Below are positions 47,639-57,412 of a DNA stretch of 64,000 nt, piece after piece (the stretch's first letter is position 1; the number at the start of each line of letters is the position of its first letter). The position numbers were made by a program, and so were the translations under genes. Location of the stretch: NCBI RefSeq assembly GCF_030315745.1, contig NZ_JASXSH010000019.1:1-64000 (forward strand), in the 5' to 3' direction. Below the pieces are notes generated by a model that was given only the letters and a program-made list of their open reading frames with translations, was not told the origin of the DNA and did not search any database. The stretch comes from Gordonia heveisoli. GTDB taxonomy: Bacteria; Actinomycetota; Actinomycetes; Mycobacteriales; Mycobacteriaceae.

Positions 47639-49213
47639 ATGGCCTCAGATCCGACCAGCACCGACGCCGCCGGCACCTCCTTCGGCGATGGACGCCCGTA
47701 CTACCTCACCACCGCGATCGCCTACCCGAACGGCGCACCGCATATCGGGCACGCCTACGAGTACATCTCCGCCGACGCGCTGGCCCGGTTCCATCGCCTC
47801 GACGGCTACGACGTCCGCTTCTTGACCGGCACCGACGTGCACGGCCAGAAGATGCAGCAGACGGCAGCGGCTGAGGGCATCCCGACGGCAGACCTGGCCA
47901 ATCGCAATTCCGACAAGTTCCAGCAACTGCAGGATCGACTCGGCTCCAGCTACGACCGGTTCATCCGCACGTCGGATGCCGATCACAAGCGTGCGTCCGA
48001 GGCGATCTGGACGCGGATGGCGGACAACGGCGATATCTACCTCGACGCCTATTCCGGCTGGTACGACGTCCGCGACGAGACCTTCTACGCCGAATCCGAC
48101 ACCGTCGTCAACGAGGCAGGCGACCGCGTCGCCGCGGACAACGGTCACCTCCTCACCTGGACCGAGGAGCAGACCTACTTCTTCCGGTTGTCGGCCTATC
48201 AGGACAAACTGCTCGAACTCTATGAGAACCATCCCGAGTTCATCGGCCCCGACGTGCGCCGTAACGAGGTGGTCAGCTTCGTCAAGGGCGGTCTGACCGA
48301 TCTGTCGATCTCTCGGACCACCTTCGACTGGGGTGTGCCCGTCCCCGGGCATCCCGATCACGTCATGTACGTGTGGGTCGACGCGCTCACCAACTATTTG
48401 ACCGGCCTCGGTTTCCCCGACGACGAGGCCACCCTCAAACGCTATTGGCCGGCGGATCTGCACATCATCGGCAAGGACATCATCCGCTTCCACTGCGTGT
48501 ACTGGCCTGCCTTCCTGCTCAGCGCGGGCATCGATCTGCCCAGACGAGTCTTCGCACACGGCTTTTTGTTCAACAAGGGCGAGAAGATGAGCAAATCGGT
48601 CGGCAATGTCGTCGACCCGCTGGACCTGATCGACGAGTTCGGTCTCGACCCGGTGCGCTATTTCTTCCTGCGCGAGGTCTCCTACGGGCAGGACGGGTCG
48701 TATTCGACGGAGGCGATCATCGCGCGGATCAACGCCGACCTCGCCAACGAGTTCGGCAACCTGGCGCAGCGCTCGCTGTCGATGATCGGCAAGTACTTCG
48801 ATTCGGTGGTCCCGTCCCCGGCCGCCTTCACCGCCGAGGACACCGCCCTGCTCGACGCCGCCGACGCGCTCCTGGCCACCATGCGCGGACATATCGACAA
48901 CCAGGCGATCCACCTGGGTATCGAGTCGCTGTGGTCGGTACTTGCCGAGACCAATCGCTACATCTCGGCACAGGAACCGTGGAAGGTCGCGAAAGCCGAT
49001 CTGGAGCGGACCGGCACAATTCTTTATGTCTGCGCCGAGGTCGTCCGGATCGTCGCCCTGCTGAGCCAGCCGATCATGCCCGAGTCGGCGGGCAAGATCC
49101 TCGACCTGCTCGCCGTCGGTGCGGACCGGCAGTTCGTCGCCGTCGCCGACCGTCTCACGCCGGGCGTCACCCTGCCCAAGCCGGCGCCGGTGTTCCCGCG
49201 CTACGAGAGCTGA
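47639..49213 (+). CDS. metG: methionyl-tRNA synthetase
   Basis: A 524-residue class I aminoacyl-tRNA synthetase that charges tRNA-Met. The HIGH-type motif is [13 protein letters not shown] and the KMSKS motif is [11 protein letters not shown]. The length and absence of a C-terminal dimer/EMAP domain match the short actinobacterial MetS (519 aa in M. tuberculosis, Rv1007c). TAACCT at 47623-47628 is a possible -10 with a very short leader. The stop abuts the GTG of pabB, so the two genes are coupled. Confidence 0.95.
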   Translation: MASDPTSTDAAGTSFGDGRPYYLTTAIAYPNGAPHIGHAYEYISADALARFHRLDGYDVRFLTGTDVHGQKMQQTAAAEGIPTADLANRNSDKFQQLQDRLGSSYDRFIRTSDADHKRASEAIWTRMADNGDIYLDAYSGWYDVRDETFYAESDTVVNEAGDRVAADNGHLLTWTEEQTYFFRLSAYQDKLLELYENHPEFIGPDVRRNEVVSFVKGGLTDLSISRTTFDWGVPVPGHPDHVMYVWVDALTNYLTGLGFPDDEATLKRYWPADLHIIGKDIIRFHCVYWPAFLLSAGIDLPRRVFAHGFLFNKGEKMSKSVGNVVDPLDLIDEFGLDPVRYFFLREVSYGQDGSYSTEAIIARINADLANEFGNLAQRSLSMIGKYFDSVVPSPAAFTAEDTALLDAADALLATMRGHIDNQAIHLGIESLWSVLAETNRYISAQEPWKVAKADLERTGTILYVCAEVVRIVALLSQPIMPESAGKILDLLAVGADRQFVAVADRLTPGVTLPKPAPVFPRYES

Positions 49214-50398
49214 GTGTCGGGGCGCACCGGGGTGTCGATGACCGCGCTCGATGCGTTGCGGGCACTACACGCCCACACCGTGGCGCACCATCTACCGGCC
49301 CCAGCGGCGCTGATCGGCGACTGGCTCGGCGGTGATGCGGTCATCGCGCCGTCGATCGACCTCCGTCCGGGCCTGGCCCCGCCACCCGATCCGGATCGAT
49401 TCTGGTTGGGGCAGATCGGTTTTCCGGTCCGTGCCGAGGAGGCCCGCCTCCCGCAGATCATCGGCGGGCTGGCCGACGGTGTGCTGATCCTGCGGGACGG
49501 GTCGTGGGCCGCGGTCGGCGATGTCCCGGCGTGGGCGTGGCAGCTGGTCGCCGACGCCGATCCTCCGACGACGGCGCCCGGGTCACCCTGGCATGCCGAA
49601 TGGTCTCCGCCACAACGTGATCCACATCTGGCCGCGATCGAGAAATGTCTGGACGCGATCCGCGCGGGCGAGGTCTATCAGGCCTGCGTGTGTACCGCAT
49701 TCAGCGGCATCGTGAGCGGCTCGGCCGTCGACTTCTTCGCCGACCTCACCGCGGCCACCACCCCGGCCAAAGCCGCTTTCCTGCAGGGCGAGTGGGGGTC
49801 GATCGCCAGCTTCTCGCCGGAGACGTTCCTGCGACGCACCGGCAACATCGTCTCCTCGTCGCCGATCAAGGGCACGATCCCCGCGCACGCCGACCCCGAC
49901 CTCCTGTCCGCGTCGGCCAAGGACATCGCCGAGAACGTGATGATCGTCGATCTCGTCCGCAACGACCTGGGACGGCTCGCGGTCACCGGTTCGGTGCGTG
50001 TGCCACAACTGTTGTCGGTCATCCCGGCGCCCGGCGTCTGGCATCTGGTCTCGCGCGTCGAGGCGATCCTCGATGTCCCGGTGGGTAACGACGACCTTCT
50101 CCGGGCCGCCTTTCCGCCTGCGTCGGTGACCGGTACGCCGAAGCTGCGTGCGCTGGAACTGTTGGCGGACTGGGAGACCACCGCACGCGGAGTGTATTGC
50201 GGCGCCATCGGTGTGGCCGGCCCCGGCAATCTCCTCGACCTCAATGTCGCCATCCGTACGGTCGAGGTCACCCCCGACGGTGCCGCCACGCTCGGGGTGG
50301 GCGGCGGCATCACCATCGACTCCGACCCGGCTCGCGAATGGCAGGAATGCCTCGACAAGGCCGCCAGCATCGTGGGTTTCGACGGTACGGCCGGCTGA
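49214..50398 (+). CDS. pabB: aminodeoxychorismate synthase component I
   Basis: A 394-residue chorismate-binding enzyme of folate synthesis (chorismate to aminodeoxychorismate). SSSPIKGTIPA carries the lysine in the PIKGT motif that separates PabB from anthranilate synthase TrpE (PIAGT). DLVRNDLGRLAVTGSV, PPASVTGTPKLRALELL and GAIGVAGPG are typical. It is somewhat shorter than E. coli PabB at the N-terminus. It starts directly after metG, as Rv1005c is close to metS in M. tuberculosis. Confidence 0.92.
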   Translation: MSGRTGVSMTALDALRALHAHTVAHHLPAPAALIGDWLGGDAVIAPSIDLRPGLAPPPDPDRFWLGQIGFPVRAEEARLPQIIGGLADGVLILRDGSWAAVGDVPAWAWQLVADADPPTTAPGSPWHAEWSPPQRDPHLAAIEKCLDAIRAGEVYQACVCTAFSGIVSGSAVDFFADLTAATTPAKAAFLQGEWGSIASFSPETFLRRTGNIVSSSPIKGTIPAHADPDLLSASAKDIAENVMIVDLVRNDLGRLAVTGSVRVPQLLSVIPAPGVWHLVSRVEAILDVPVGNDDLLRAAFPPASVTGTPKLRALELLADWETTARGVYCGAIGVAGPGNLLDLNVAIRTVEVTPDGAATLGVGGGITIDSDPAREWQECLDKAASIVGFDGTAG

Positions 50399-50409
50399 CG
50401 GGGCCGGAC

Positions 50410-51507
50410 TTATCCGCGAGCGATCTCCTCGATCCGGGCGGCCGACGTCGCCGCCGCGTCACCGGCCCGGAGCCGCGCGCCGAACTCGGCCACCCGGGTA
50501 CGGAGGGCGCCATCGGTGAGCAACGTGGTTGCGGCCTTCGCGATGGTCGCCGGGCGCGCCGACGACCACAGCACCTGCCCGAGTCCGGCATCGCGCAGCG
50601 CCACGCCGATCATCCGCTGGTCGAGCAGCGGGTTGGCGGGCATCACGATCACCGGGATACCGTGTGCCAGTGCCCGGAAGGTGGTCGAGTGACCGCCGTG
50701 CCCGATGAGCAGCGACGTCGAACGCATCAGTTCGCCGTGGTCGGCGAAGCCGGTCACCGTGACGTTGTCGGGGGCGTCGAAGTCGGCCGGGTCGTAGACG
50801 TCACCGGTGGTCACCGTGGCGCGCACATCCAGGGTCCCGAGCGCCGCGATGATCCGCCGCAAGATCTTGTCCTGGCCGGGAAATCCGTTGGTGGACAGGC
50901 TGACCAGCACGTGTGGCGACGGTTCGGCGACCGCCTCGACAGCCGGCGGAAGTACTGCCCCAACCCATTCCAGGTTCGTCGGCTGTCGACGCCCGCGTGC
51001 CGGATCGAGTTCACGCTCGGCGGTGACGATGTTGAGGTCCGCACTGTCCCACAACCGATTCGGCTGGTATCCGTACAGGTAGGCCGGCGTCGCCGCGCCG
51101 AGATACCGGAACTTCGTGGTGCGGTAGATGTATTCCCGCACGGTGTGGGTGAGCACCACCAGCGGGATTCCCAGGTCATGCACCACCGCGTGGGCGGGGT
51201 TGAGAAAGCAGTCGACAACGACCGCATCCGGCCGCCGGTCGGCGCACGCGACCGCGACGTCTCGCCCGATCCCACGGTCATTGAGCATCCGCGGCCACCA
51301 CAACGGACTCTGTTCCTTCACCGAATCCCATGGTTTGGTGCTGACATACGGCACGAATTCGAGCCCACCGCGTTCGACCTGCTTGCGCAGTTGCTCATGT
51401 CCGATGACCCGAACCGCGGCCCCGCGCGAGCGTGACGCCCGCGCGATATCCACCATCGGCTGGACATTGCCCCCGGCGTCAGCAGTGACGAACAGCAGTT
51501 CAGGCAT
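50410..51507 (-). CDS. GT1-type (MGT-like) glycosyltransferase
   Basis: A 365-residue GT-B fold enzyme similar to macrolide/sterol UDP-glycosyltransferases. The N-terminus LLFVTADAGGNVQPMVDIARA and the C-terminal donor-site region IGHGGHSTTFRALAHGIPVIVMP are typical of the family. It would move a sugar to a small hydrophobic acceptor in the cytosol. The ATG has a GGGGGAG site upstream. It is convergent with pabB (11-bp gap). The acceptor cannot be predicted. Confidence 0.87.
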   Translation of the reverse strand: MPELLFVTADAGGNVQPMVDIARASRSRGAAVRVIGHEQLRKQVERGGLEFVPYVSTKPWDSVKEQSPLWWPRMLNDRGIGRDVAVACADRRPDAVVVDCFLNPAHAVVHDLGIPLVVLTHTVREYIYRTTKFRYLGAATPAYLYGYQPNRLWDSADLNIVTAERELDPARGRRQPTNLEWVGAVLPPAVEAVAEPSPHVLVSLSTNGFPGQDKILRRIIAALGTLDVRATVTTGDVYDPADFDAPDNVTVTGFADHGELMRSTSLLIGHGGHSTTFRALAHGIPVIVMPANPLLDQRMIGVALRDAGLGQVLWSSARPATIAKAATTLLTDGALRTRVAEFGARLRAGDAAATSAARIEEIARG

Positions 51508-51534
51508 CTCTCCCCCGTGACCTTCGAACAACGC

Positions 51535-51572
51535 GCCGTATGGAATCAGGTGTGCCGTATGGAATCAGGTGT
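51535..51572. repeat. exact 19-bp tandem duplication
   Basis: GCCGTATGGAATCAGGTGT occurs at 51535-51553 and again, without a mismatch, at 51554-51572, shortly upstream of the glycosyltransferase gene. Confidence 0.93.
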
Positions 51573-51710
51573 TCGGGGAATTGCGCACTCCACCGCGGAC
51601 GACACCCCCGTACCGATCCAGCGCATAGGCGGACCGCCCGCGCCCGACGAGCGTACCGAAAATCTCCCAGCGGCTGTGCCGAACGATCGACCGGATCTCC
51701 CGGCTCGGCG

Positions 51711-51739
51711 CCCAGAAACCCAGGCCCCCAGAAACCCAG
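51711..51739. repeat. repeated CCCAGAAACCCAG, 16-bp period
   Basis: The 13-mer CCCAGAAACCCAG is at 51711-51723 and 51727-51739. More degenerate CCCAGAC-like copies continue to about 51790. Confidence 0.75.
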
Positions 51740-51985
51740 ACGCCCAAGACACCAGACGCGCAGACACCCAGGCGCGGCCCAGACACCGCCGACGACAATA
51801 GTCGCCACTCACCGCGGCGGTGGTCGGCGTCCGTTTCCCGCACTGGTCACAAGTCGTCGTCGCGACCCCGCCCCGCCGGTCGTCGGCGCTTCACCTCACG
51901 CAGATGCACCGCGATTCCGGCAAATCCCCCCCCAAAATCGGGGGCCGTGTTTGCCATCAACTTCGCCTGACCTGCACCAAGTGGG

Positions 51986-51991
51986 TACTAT
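51986..51991 (+). promoter_or_regulatory. -10 element of the GAF regulator gene, leaderless
   Basis: TACTAT ends 6 nt before the ATG at 51998. Confidence 0.55.
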
Positions 51992-51997
51992 CTCGCC

Positions 51998-53284
51998 ATG
52001 GGCATCCCGATCAGGCCGGGCACCGACCTCGCGGCCCTCGCACGCGACCTCACCGACAACTACGAGGCGACGATCAGCGCTGCCCCGGATGGCCTCACCC
52101 ACGTCGTCCCGAAGCTGACGTTCACTCCCGACCCGGCGGTCATCGAGTCGTGGTCCCGCGCCCGGGCGGCCGGACGCCAATTCGGCGTCGCCGCCCACAA
52201 TCCGAGCATGATCGACCCCGCCGAGCTCGAGCGTCGTCGGGCGGGCCATCGGATTCGCGGTGCGGTGGAACAACTACGACTGCTGTTCAACGACTCGGTC
52301 CACGACACCGATGTCGCGATGGGGATCTTCGACGCCGACGGCGTGATGTTGTGGCGTTTCGGATCGAGGACGCTGTTGTCGATCGGCGATCAGCTCCAGC
52401 TGGTCGAAGGCGCGGCCTGGGACGAGTCGACGGTCGGCACCACCGCGGTCGGGCTCGTCGTCCGTCACCAGCAACCGGCTCGGGTGTTCGCCGCCGAACA
52501 CTACAGTCGCGCGCTGCACGGCCTGTACTGCACCGCGGCACCTATCCACGATCCGCGGACCGGCGAGATGATCGCGATCGCCGGGCTGGCCGGACCGGCC
52601 ATGTCCCTGCAGCCGGCGGCGATGGCCTTCGCCGTCGCGCTCGCCTCGCTCGGCGCACACGAGATGGCCGCAACCCACATGCGTTCGCTCGCCGACCTGC
52701 GGACCTCCGGCGCCGCCACGCTCGCTGCCGTTCGCGGCCCCGGCCTGCTCGTCGATGACGACGGCTGGGTCGCCGACGGTCGCGGCTGTACCGCGCCGAC
52801 GCGGGTCGCCGCCCCCACCGACGACACCCAGCAGTATGTCTCCGGTCTCGGAATGTGTGTCACCGAACGCGTCGGAACCGGCTGGCTGATTCGGCCGGCC
52901 GGCCCGTCGAGCCCGGTACTCGCCGAACTCGACCTGCGCGGCGAACCCTCGCTCACTGTCACCGGCCGCGAGGAACAGTGGCGAACCGTCCTGACGCGCA
53001 GGCATGCACAGATCCTCGTCCTGCTCTCCGAAGCAGGTGTATGCGGACTGAATTCGCAGCAGCTAAGCCGACATCTGTTCGGCGATCTCGGGCACACGGT
53101 CACCATCCGGGCGGAGATGTCACGCCTGCGCCGGGCGGTCGGCGCACTCGTCGCCAGCCGCCCTTACCGGCTGGCCTCCGGCGTCGAGCTGCGGATCGTC
53201 GGGGACCTGCCGATCAGTCGCGAGCTCGACGATCCAGAACTGTCTGATATACCTCTCGACGCGATGCAGCGATTCCCTGCGTGA
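51998..53284 (+). CDS. GAF-domain transcriptional regulator
   Basis: A 428-residue protein. The N-terminal part (about 40-230) resembles the sensor half of acetoin-type regulators: VIESWSRARAAGR, then a GAF domain (VAMGIFDADGVMLWRFG, AAWDESTVGTTAVGL). There is no AAA+ ATPase domain. The C-terminus (about 325-400, TRRHAQILVLLSEAGVCGLNSQQLSRHLFG) is a winged-helix-like region. So it is probably a sigma-A-era regulator without sigma-54 activation. The gene overlaps rsmI tail to tail by 71 bp. Ligand and target are unknown. Confidence 0.8.
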   Translation: MGIPIRPGTDLAALARDLTDNYEATISAAPDGLTHVVPKLTFTPDPAVIESWSRARAAGRQFGVAAHNPSMIDPAELERRRAGHRIRGAVEQLRLLFNDSVHDTDVAMGIFDADGVMLWRFGSRTLLSIGDQLQLVEGAAWDESTVGTTAVGLVVRHQQPARVFAAEHYSRALHGLYCTAAPIHDPRTGEMIAIAGLAGPAMSLQPAAMAFAVALASLGAHEMAATHMRSLADLRTSGAATLAAVRGPGLLVDDDGWVADGRGCTAPTRVAAPTDDTQQYVSGLGMCVTERVGTGWLIRPAGPSSPVLAELDLRGEPSLTVTGREEQWRTVLTRRHAQILVLLSEAGVCGLNSQQLSRHLFGDLGHTVTIRAEMSRLRRAVGALVASRPYRLASGVELRIVGDLPISRELDDPELSDIPLDAMQRFPA

Positions 53285-54086
53285 CCTCCGCGCAGGCCTC
53301 CTTGAGTCGCATCCCATCCGCGACGAGTGCCTGCGCCCGGTCGGCCAGGGTGTCCAGATCGGGTGCGATGTCGACCGAACCGGCCAGGACCACGGTGATC
53401 TCACCTTTGACCCCGGCCGCCGCCCACTCGGCAAGCTCATCGAGCGTGCCTCGCCGGACCTCTTCATAGGTCTTGGTCAGTTCGCGGCATACCGCGGCGC
53501 GCCGCTCACCGCCGAGGACCTCGGCGGCCGCGGCCAGCGTGTCGGCCAGCCGGTGCGGCGATTCGAAGAACACCGCGGTGCGCGGTTCGTCGAGCAGGGT
53601 GCGCAGCCATTCGGTGCGGGCTCCGCTGCGACGCGGCGCGAATCCCTCGAAGCAGAACCGTTCGGACGGCATCGCCGACAGCGCGAGGGCGGTGGTCACC
53701 GCCGAGGGGCCGGGCAGCGCGGTGACCCGCAGCCCCGCTTCGGCGCAGGCCACCACGATGCGATAGCCGGGGTCGCTGACCGACGGCATTCCCGCGTCGG
53801 TGATGAGTAGAACCGTCTGACCGGCGGCGATCGCCTCGACGAGCGCCGGTGTGCGTGCCGCCTCGACCTGGTCGTAGTAGCTGATCAGACGCCCGGTGAT
53901 CTCGACGTCGAGCGCGGCCGCGAGTGAGCGTGCCCGCCGGGTGTCCTCGGCGGCGACGATGTCGGCACTGCCCAGCGCGGCACGCAGACGTGGCGACGCG
54001 TCGTCGGTCTGGCCCATCGGCGTCGCGGCGAGCACCAGCCGACCGCCGGATTCGTGGCCTACGGCCGGTTGCGGGGAGTTCATCAC
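53214..54086 (-). CDS. rsmI: 16S rRNA 2'-O-ribose C1402 methyltransferase
   Basis: A 290-residue tetrapyrrole-methylase-fold enzyme that methylates C1402 of 16S rRNA. GRLVLAATPMGQTDDASPR, VAAEDTRRARSL, LITDAGMPSVSDPGYRIV, LPGPSAVTTALALS and FFESPHRLADTL are the family motifs. The start can be the GTG at 54086 or the ATG at 54083; TAAGCT (54092-54097, minus strand) favours a near-leaderless GTG. It is divergent from pmt, as Rv1003 is from Rv1002c. Its C-terminus overlaps the GAF gene by 71 bp on the other strand. Confidence 0.93.
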   Translation of the reverse strand: MMNSPQPAVGHESGGRLVLAATPMGQTDDASPRLRAALGSADIVAAEDTRRARSLAAALDVEITGRLISYYDQVEAARTPALVEAIAAGQTVLLITDAGMPSVSDPGYRIVVACAEAGLRVTALPGPSAVTTALALSAMPSERFCFEGFAPRRSGARTEWLRTLLDEPRTAVFFESPHRLADTLAAAAEVLGGERRAAVCRELTKTYEEVRRGTLDELAEWAAAGVKGEITVVLAGSVDIAPDLDTLADRAQALVADGMRLKEACAEVTQGIAASRREVYQTVLDRRARD

Positions 54087-54121
54087 CAGACAGCTTACGA
54101 GGCCTGGTTAGGATCGGACGG

Positions 54122-55726
54122 GTGACCATGACCGCTGTCGGCCGCCGCCCGTCCGGCGACCGCCCCGCCGGCGGCGCTACCCGCGGCCCGTTTCCGCCGG
54201 AGCCGGTACCCCCGGTGCTGGGTCCAGCCATCGAACAGCCGCTGTTCGGGGCCCCGGACCGGATGCGCGGTCTGATCGTCGGGTTCGTCCTGTTACTGGT
54301 CGCGGTACTCACCCGGTTCTGGGATCTCAAACACCCGACCGACAAGGGCACCCCGGTCTTCGACGAGAAACACTATGTCCCGCAGGCCTGGCAGATCCTG
54401 ACCGGCGGCAACTGGATCGAGGACAACCCCGGCTACGGACTGGTCGTCCACCCACCCGTTGGCAAATGGCTGCTGGCCGCCTCCGAGGCCATTTTCGGGT
54501 ACGGTCCGGTGGGCTGGCGGTTCGGTTCGGCGGTCGCCGGCGTCGCGGTCGTGTTGATGATCTACTGCGTGGTCCGGCGCATGACCCGATCGACCCTGGT
54601 CGGCGCGATCGCCGGGGTCTTCGCGATCTGCGACGGCGTGCTGTTCGTGCAGTCGCGGATGGGCATGCTCGACATCTTCCAGGTGCTGTTCGTGGTGGCC
54701 GCCTTCGCCGCGCTGATCGCCGACCGCGATCAGGTGCGCGAACGGATGTATCGGGTCTATCTCGAAGGCCGGATCGACGACACCCCTTTCGGTCCACGGC
54801 TCGGTTTCCGGTGGTATCGCTTCACCGCCGGGGTGATGCTCGGCCTGTGCTGCGGCACCAAATGGTCGGGCATCTACTTCGTCGTCTTCTTCACCGTCCT
54901 GTCGCTCGGCTTCGATGTCGCCGCGCGCCGCGCCTATCACGTCCGCCGTCCGTGGATGGGCACGCTGCGCCGCGACGTCCTCCCGTCCGGGGCAAGCCTC
55001 GCGGTCCTGCCCATCCTCATCTACCTGGCGACCTTCCTGCCCTGGATCAACAGCGAAACCGCGGTGTACCGCTACCAGGTTGGCAACACGATCGGCACCG
55101 GCGGCACCTGGTCGTGGGTACCTGGCGCATTGCGTTCACTCTGGTACTACGAGTCGGGCATCCTCGAATTCCATGCCGGACTGACTAATTCCGCGGGCAA
55201 TCACCATCCGTGGGAGTCCAAACCGTGGACCTGGCCCATGGGTCTGCGCCCGATGCTCTACGCGTACCAGTCCGGGCCGGACCAATGCGGCACCGGCGAA
55301 TGCGTCCGGGCGCAGATGCTCATCGGGTCCCCGGCCATGTGGTGGCTGGCCCTGCCGATGCTGCTGTGGGGGCTGTGGTCGTTCGTCATGCGCCGCGACT
55401 GGCGCTACGCTGCGGTGATCACCGCGTACGCCGCAGGCTTCCTGCCCTGGTTTGCCGAGATCGACCGCCAGATGTACTACTTCTACGCATCGGTGATGGC
55501 ACCGCTTCTCGTGATGGGGCTCGCACTGTGTTGTGGCGACTTTCTCCGGTGGGCGAATTCGACGGCCCGTGCGCGGCCCGAACGCCGAATACTCGCACTG
55601 CTGATCGTGGCCATCTACATCGGGGCGGTGGTCACCAATTTCGTCTGGCTGTGGCCGATCCTGACCGGGTCACCCATCTCGCCTGCCCAGTGGAATCAGC
55701 AGATCTGGCTTCCCAGCTGGCGTTGA
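54122..55726 (+). CDS. pmt: protein O-mannosyltransferase
   Basis: A 534-residue GT39 membrane enzyme that transfers mannose from a polyprenyl carrier to Ser/Thr of exported proteins. About ten or eleven membrane segments are present. The first loop carries the acidic catalytic motif VFDEKHYVPQAW (Asp-Glu), and HHPWESKPWTWP is conserved in PMTs. The length is near M. tuberculosis Rv1002c. The GTG at 54122 follows TAGGAT (54109-54114) by 7 nt; an ATG at 54128 is the alternative. Targets in this window could include the lipoprotein and Rpf. Confidence 0.94.
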   Translation: MTMTAVGRRPSGDRPAGGATRGPFPPEPVPPVLGPAIEQPLFGAPDRMRGLIVGFVLLLVAVLTRFWDLKHPTDKGTPVFDEKHYVPQAWQILTGGNWIEDNPGYGLVVHPPVGKWLLAASEAIFGYGPVGWRFGSAVAGVAVVLMIYCVVRRMTRSTLVGAIAGVFAICDGVLFVQSRMGMLDIFQVLFVVAAFAALIADRDQVRERMYRVYLEGRIDDTPFGPRLGFRWYRFTAGVMLGLCCGTKWSGIYFVVFFTVLSLGFDVAARRAYHVRRPWMGTLRRDVLPSGASLAVLPILIYLATFLPWINSETAVYRYQVGNTIGTGGTWSWVPGALRSLWYYESGILEFHAGLTNSAGNHHPWESKPWTWPMGLRPMLYAYQSGPDQCGTGECVRAQMLIGSPAMWWLALPMLLWGLWSFVMRRDWRYAAVITAYAAGFLPWFAEIDRQMYYFYASVMAPLLVMGLALCCGDFLRWANSTARARPERRILALLIVAIYIGAVVTNFVWLWPILTGSPISPAQWNQQIWLPSWR

Positions 55727-55727
55727 C

Positions 55728-57380
55728 TCAACTCGTCCGCGGCTCGTCGTCGGGGTGGGCGGCGCCGTGTGTGCCGTCCTCACCCTGGTCCTCGCCAATC
55801 GCGGTCGCCTGCTGCCGGATGTGTTCATCCACCTGCTCGGTCAGCTGCCGTCGCGCGACGATCAGCGGGTCACGACGAAGGTCAAGGTAGAGCGCCAGAC
55901 ACATCGCAACCATGACCACCACGAAGGGCAGCGCCGCGATGATCGCCATCTGCTTGATCCCCTCGAGCGCATCGTCGCCGCTGATCGCCAGCAGCAGCGC
56001 GGCGACCACCCCGGTGAGGGTGCCCCAGAAGACAGTCACCGTCCGAGAGGGTTCGTGTGCACCCCGCTCCGACAGCGTGCCCATCACCAACGACGCCGAA
56101 TCCGCCCCGGACACGAAGAAGATCGCCACCAGCAGCATCACCAGCGCCGACGCGATCGCGGTCAGCGGAAGGTTGCCCAGAACGTCGAACAGCGTGTCTT
56201 CGCTGGCACTGACCGCCGGGTCGAATCCGTCGAGGTCACCGTTGATCCGCTGATGAATGGCGGTACCGCCGAAGACGCAGAACCAGACCAGCGACACGGT
56301 GGTGGGTACCACCATCACCCCGACGACGAACTCGCGGATGGTGCGGCCGCGACTGATCTTCGCCAGGAACATCCCGACGAACGGGGTCCACGACACCCAC
56401 CACGCCCAATAGAAGATCGTCCAGCTCGCCAGCCACTGCTCCCCCGCGTCGTCGACGGTGGCCGACGACCGGGCCGAATAGGCGGTGATGTCGGTGGCGT
56501 AGGCGCCAAGTGTCGTCGGGATCAGGTTGAGGATGAAGATCGTCGGACCCACCACGAAGACGAAGAGCGCGAGGATCACCGCCAGCACCATGTTGGTGTT
56601 CGACAGCCACTGGATACCCCGCGCGATACCCGACACCGCCGAGGCGACGAAAGCCGCGGTCAGCACGGCGATGATGGCCACCAGCACCATCTTCGACGGT
56701 TCGTGAATCCAGCCGACCTTGTCCAGGCCCGAACCGATCTGCAGGGCACCCAGACCCAGCGAGGCCACCGTGCCGAAGAGTGTGGCGAAGATCGCGAGGA
56801 TGTCGATGATCTTGGCACCCACACCGTTCGAGCGGTTGCCCAACAATGGCGCGAAGACCGCACTCATCAACTGGTTGCGGCCCAGCCGGAATGTCGAATA
56901 GGCGATCGCCAGGCCGACCACCGCATACATTGCCCACGGGTGAAATCCCCAGTGGAACATCGTCGTTGCCATCGCCTCGCGAATGTCAGGTCCACCGGTC
57001 TCCGGGGGCGGCGTCACATAGTGGAACAGCGGCTCGTAGGCACCGAAGAACATCAGCCCGATGCCCATACCCGCGCTGAACATCATCGCGATCCAGCTGA
57101 CGGTCCGGTATTCGGGTTGTTCGTCGTCTCGACCGAGCGGGATGCGACCGTACTTCGACAGTGCCAGCCAGATCGCGAAGACCACGAATCCGGTCGCCGA
57201 CAGAATGAACAACCAGCCCAGATTGTCGGTGATCCATTCCAGGGCGTCCGTCGTCACCGACCGCATACTCTCGTCGGCGACGACGCCCCAGATCACGAAG
57301 GCGATGACGGCGAGGGCGGTGACACCGAACACTCCGACGTCCAGAGCGTTCCGTGTTTTCCTGTCCTGGTGACCGGTCAC
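55728..57380 (-). CDS. BCCT-family betaine/choline-type transporter
   Basis: A 550-residue secondary carrier with 12 membrane segments. The aromatic substrate-box region WAWWVSWTPFVGMFLAKISRGRTIREF and the GMGIGLMFFGAYEP sequence are BCCT hallmarks. The glycine-rich GMGIG is the form found in sodium-coupled glycine-betaine carriers such as BetP. The C-terminal tail is charged and about 45 residues long, as in osmosensing members. It is third in the minus-strand run arcA-gntR-BCCT. A role in osmoprotection is likely; the precise substrate is not fixed. Confidence 0.92.
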   Translation of the reverse strand: MTGHQDRKTRNALDVGVFGVTALAVIAFVIWGVVADESMRSVTTDALEWITDNLGWLFILSATGFVVFAIWLALSKYGRIPLGRDDEQPEYRTVSWIAMMFSAGMGIGLMFFGAYEPLFHYVTPPPETGGPDIREAMATTMFHWGFHPWAMYAVVGLAIAYSTFRLGRNQLMSAVFAPLLGNRSNGVGAKIIDILAIFATLFGTVASLGLGALQIGSGLDKVGWIHEPSKMVLVAIIAVLTAAFVASAVSGIARGIQWLSNTNMVLAVILALFVFVVGPTIFILNLIPTTLGAYATDITAYSARSSATVDDAGEQWLASWTIFYWAWWVSWTPFVGMFLAKISRGRTIREFVVGVMVVPTTVSLVWFCVFGGTAIHQRINGDLDGFDPAVSASEDTLFDVLGNLPLTAIASALVMLLVAIFFVSGADSASLVMGTLSERGAHEPSRTVTVFWGTLTGVVAALLLAISGDDALEGIKQMAIIAALPFVVVMVAMCLALYLDLRRDPLIVARRQLTEQVDEHIRQQATAIGEDQGEDGTHGAAHPDDEPRTS

Positions 57381-57412
57381 TCATTCACATAAGCAAACAA
57401 TCCGATCGGATT

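Larger units (their letters stand above)
51508..51997. other. 490-bp stretch without a convincing gene
   Basis: Between the divergent glycosyltransferase and GAF regulator genes I see no ORF with a family match or normal codon pattern. It holds a 19-bp tandem duplication (51535-51572), a degenerate CCCAGAAACCCAG-type repeat array (about 51711-51790) and the GAF-gene promoter at its right end. Candidate ORFs here are Arg/Pro-rich and follow the repeats. Confidence 0.6.

Noticed and set aside
51517-51843. Small open frames on both strands in the 490-bp gap
   Set aside because: Their sequences follow the local repeats, have no family pattern, and none has a convincing ribosome site or TANNNT element.
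51930-51952. C-run/G-run hairpin as a terminator
   Set aside because: The stem is only four or five G-C pairs with an asymmetric loop. It lies upstream of a promoter and ends no gene.
55755-57392. 545-codon plus-strand open frame
   Set aside because: It is antisense to the BCCT carrier, rich in His, Arg and Asp, with no hydrophobic or family pattern.
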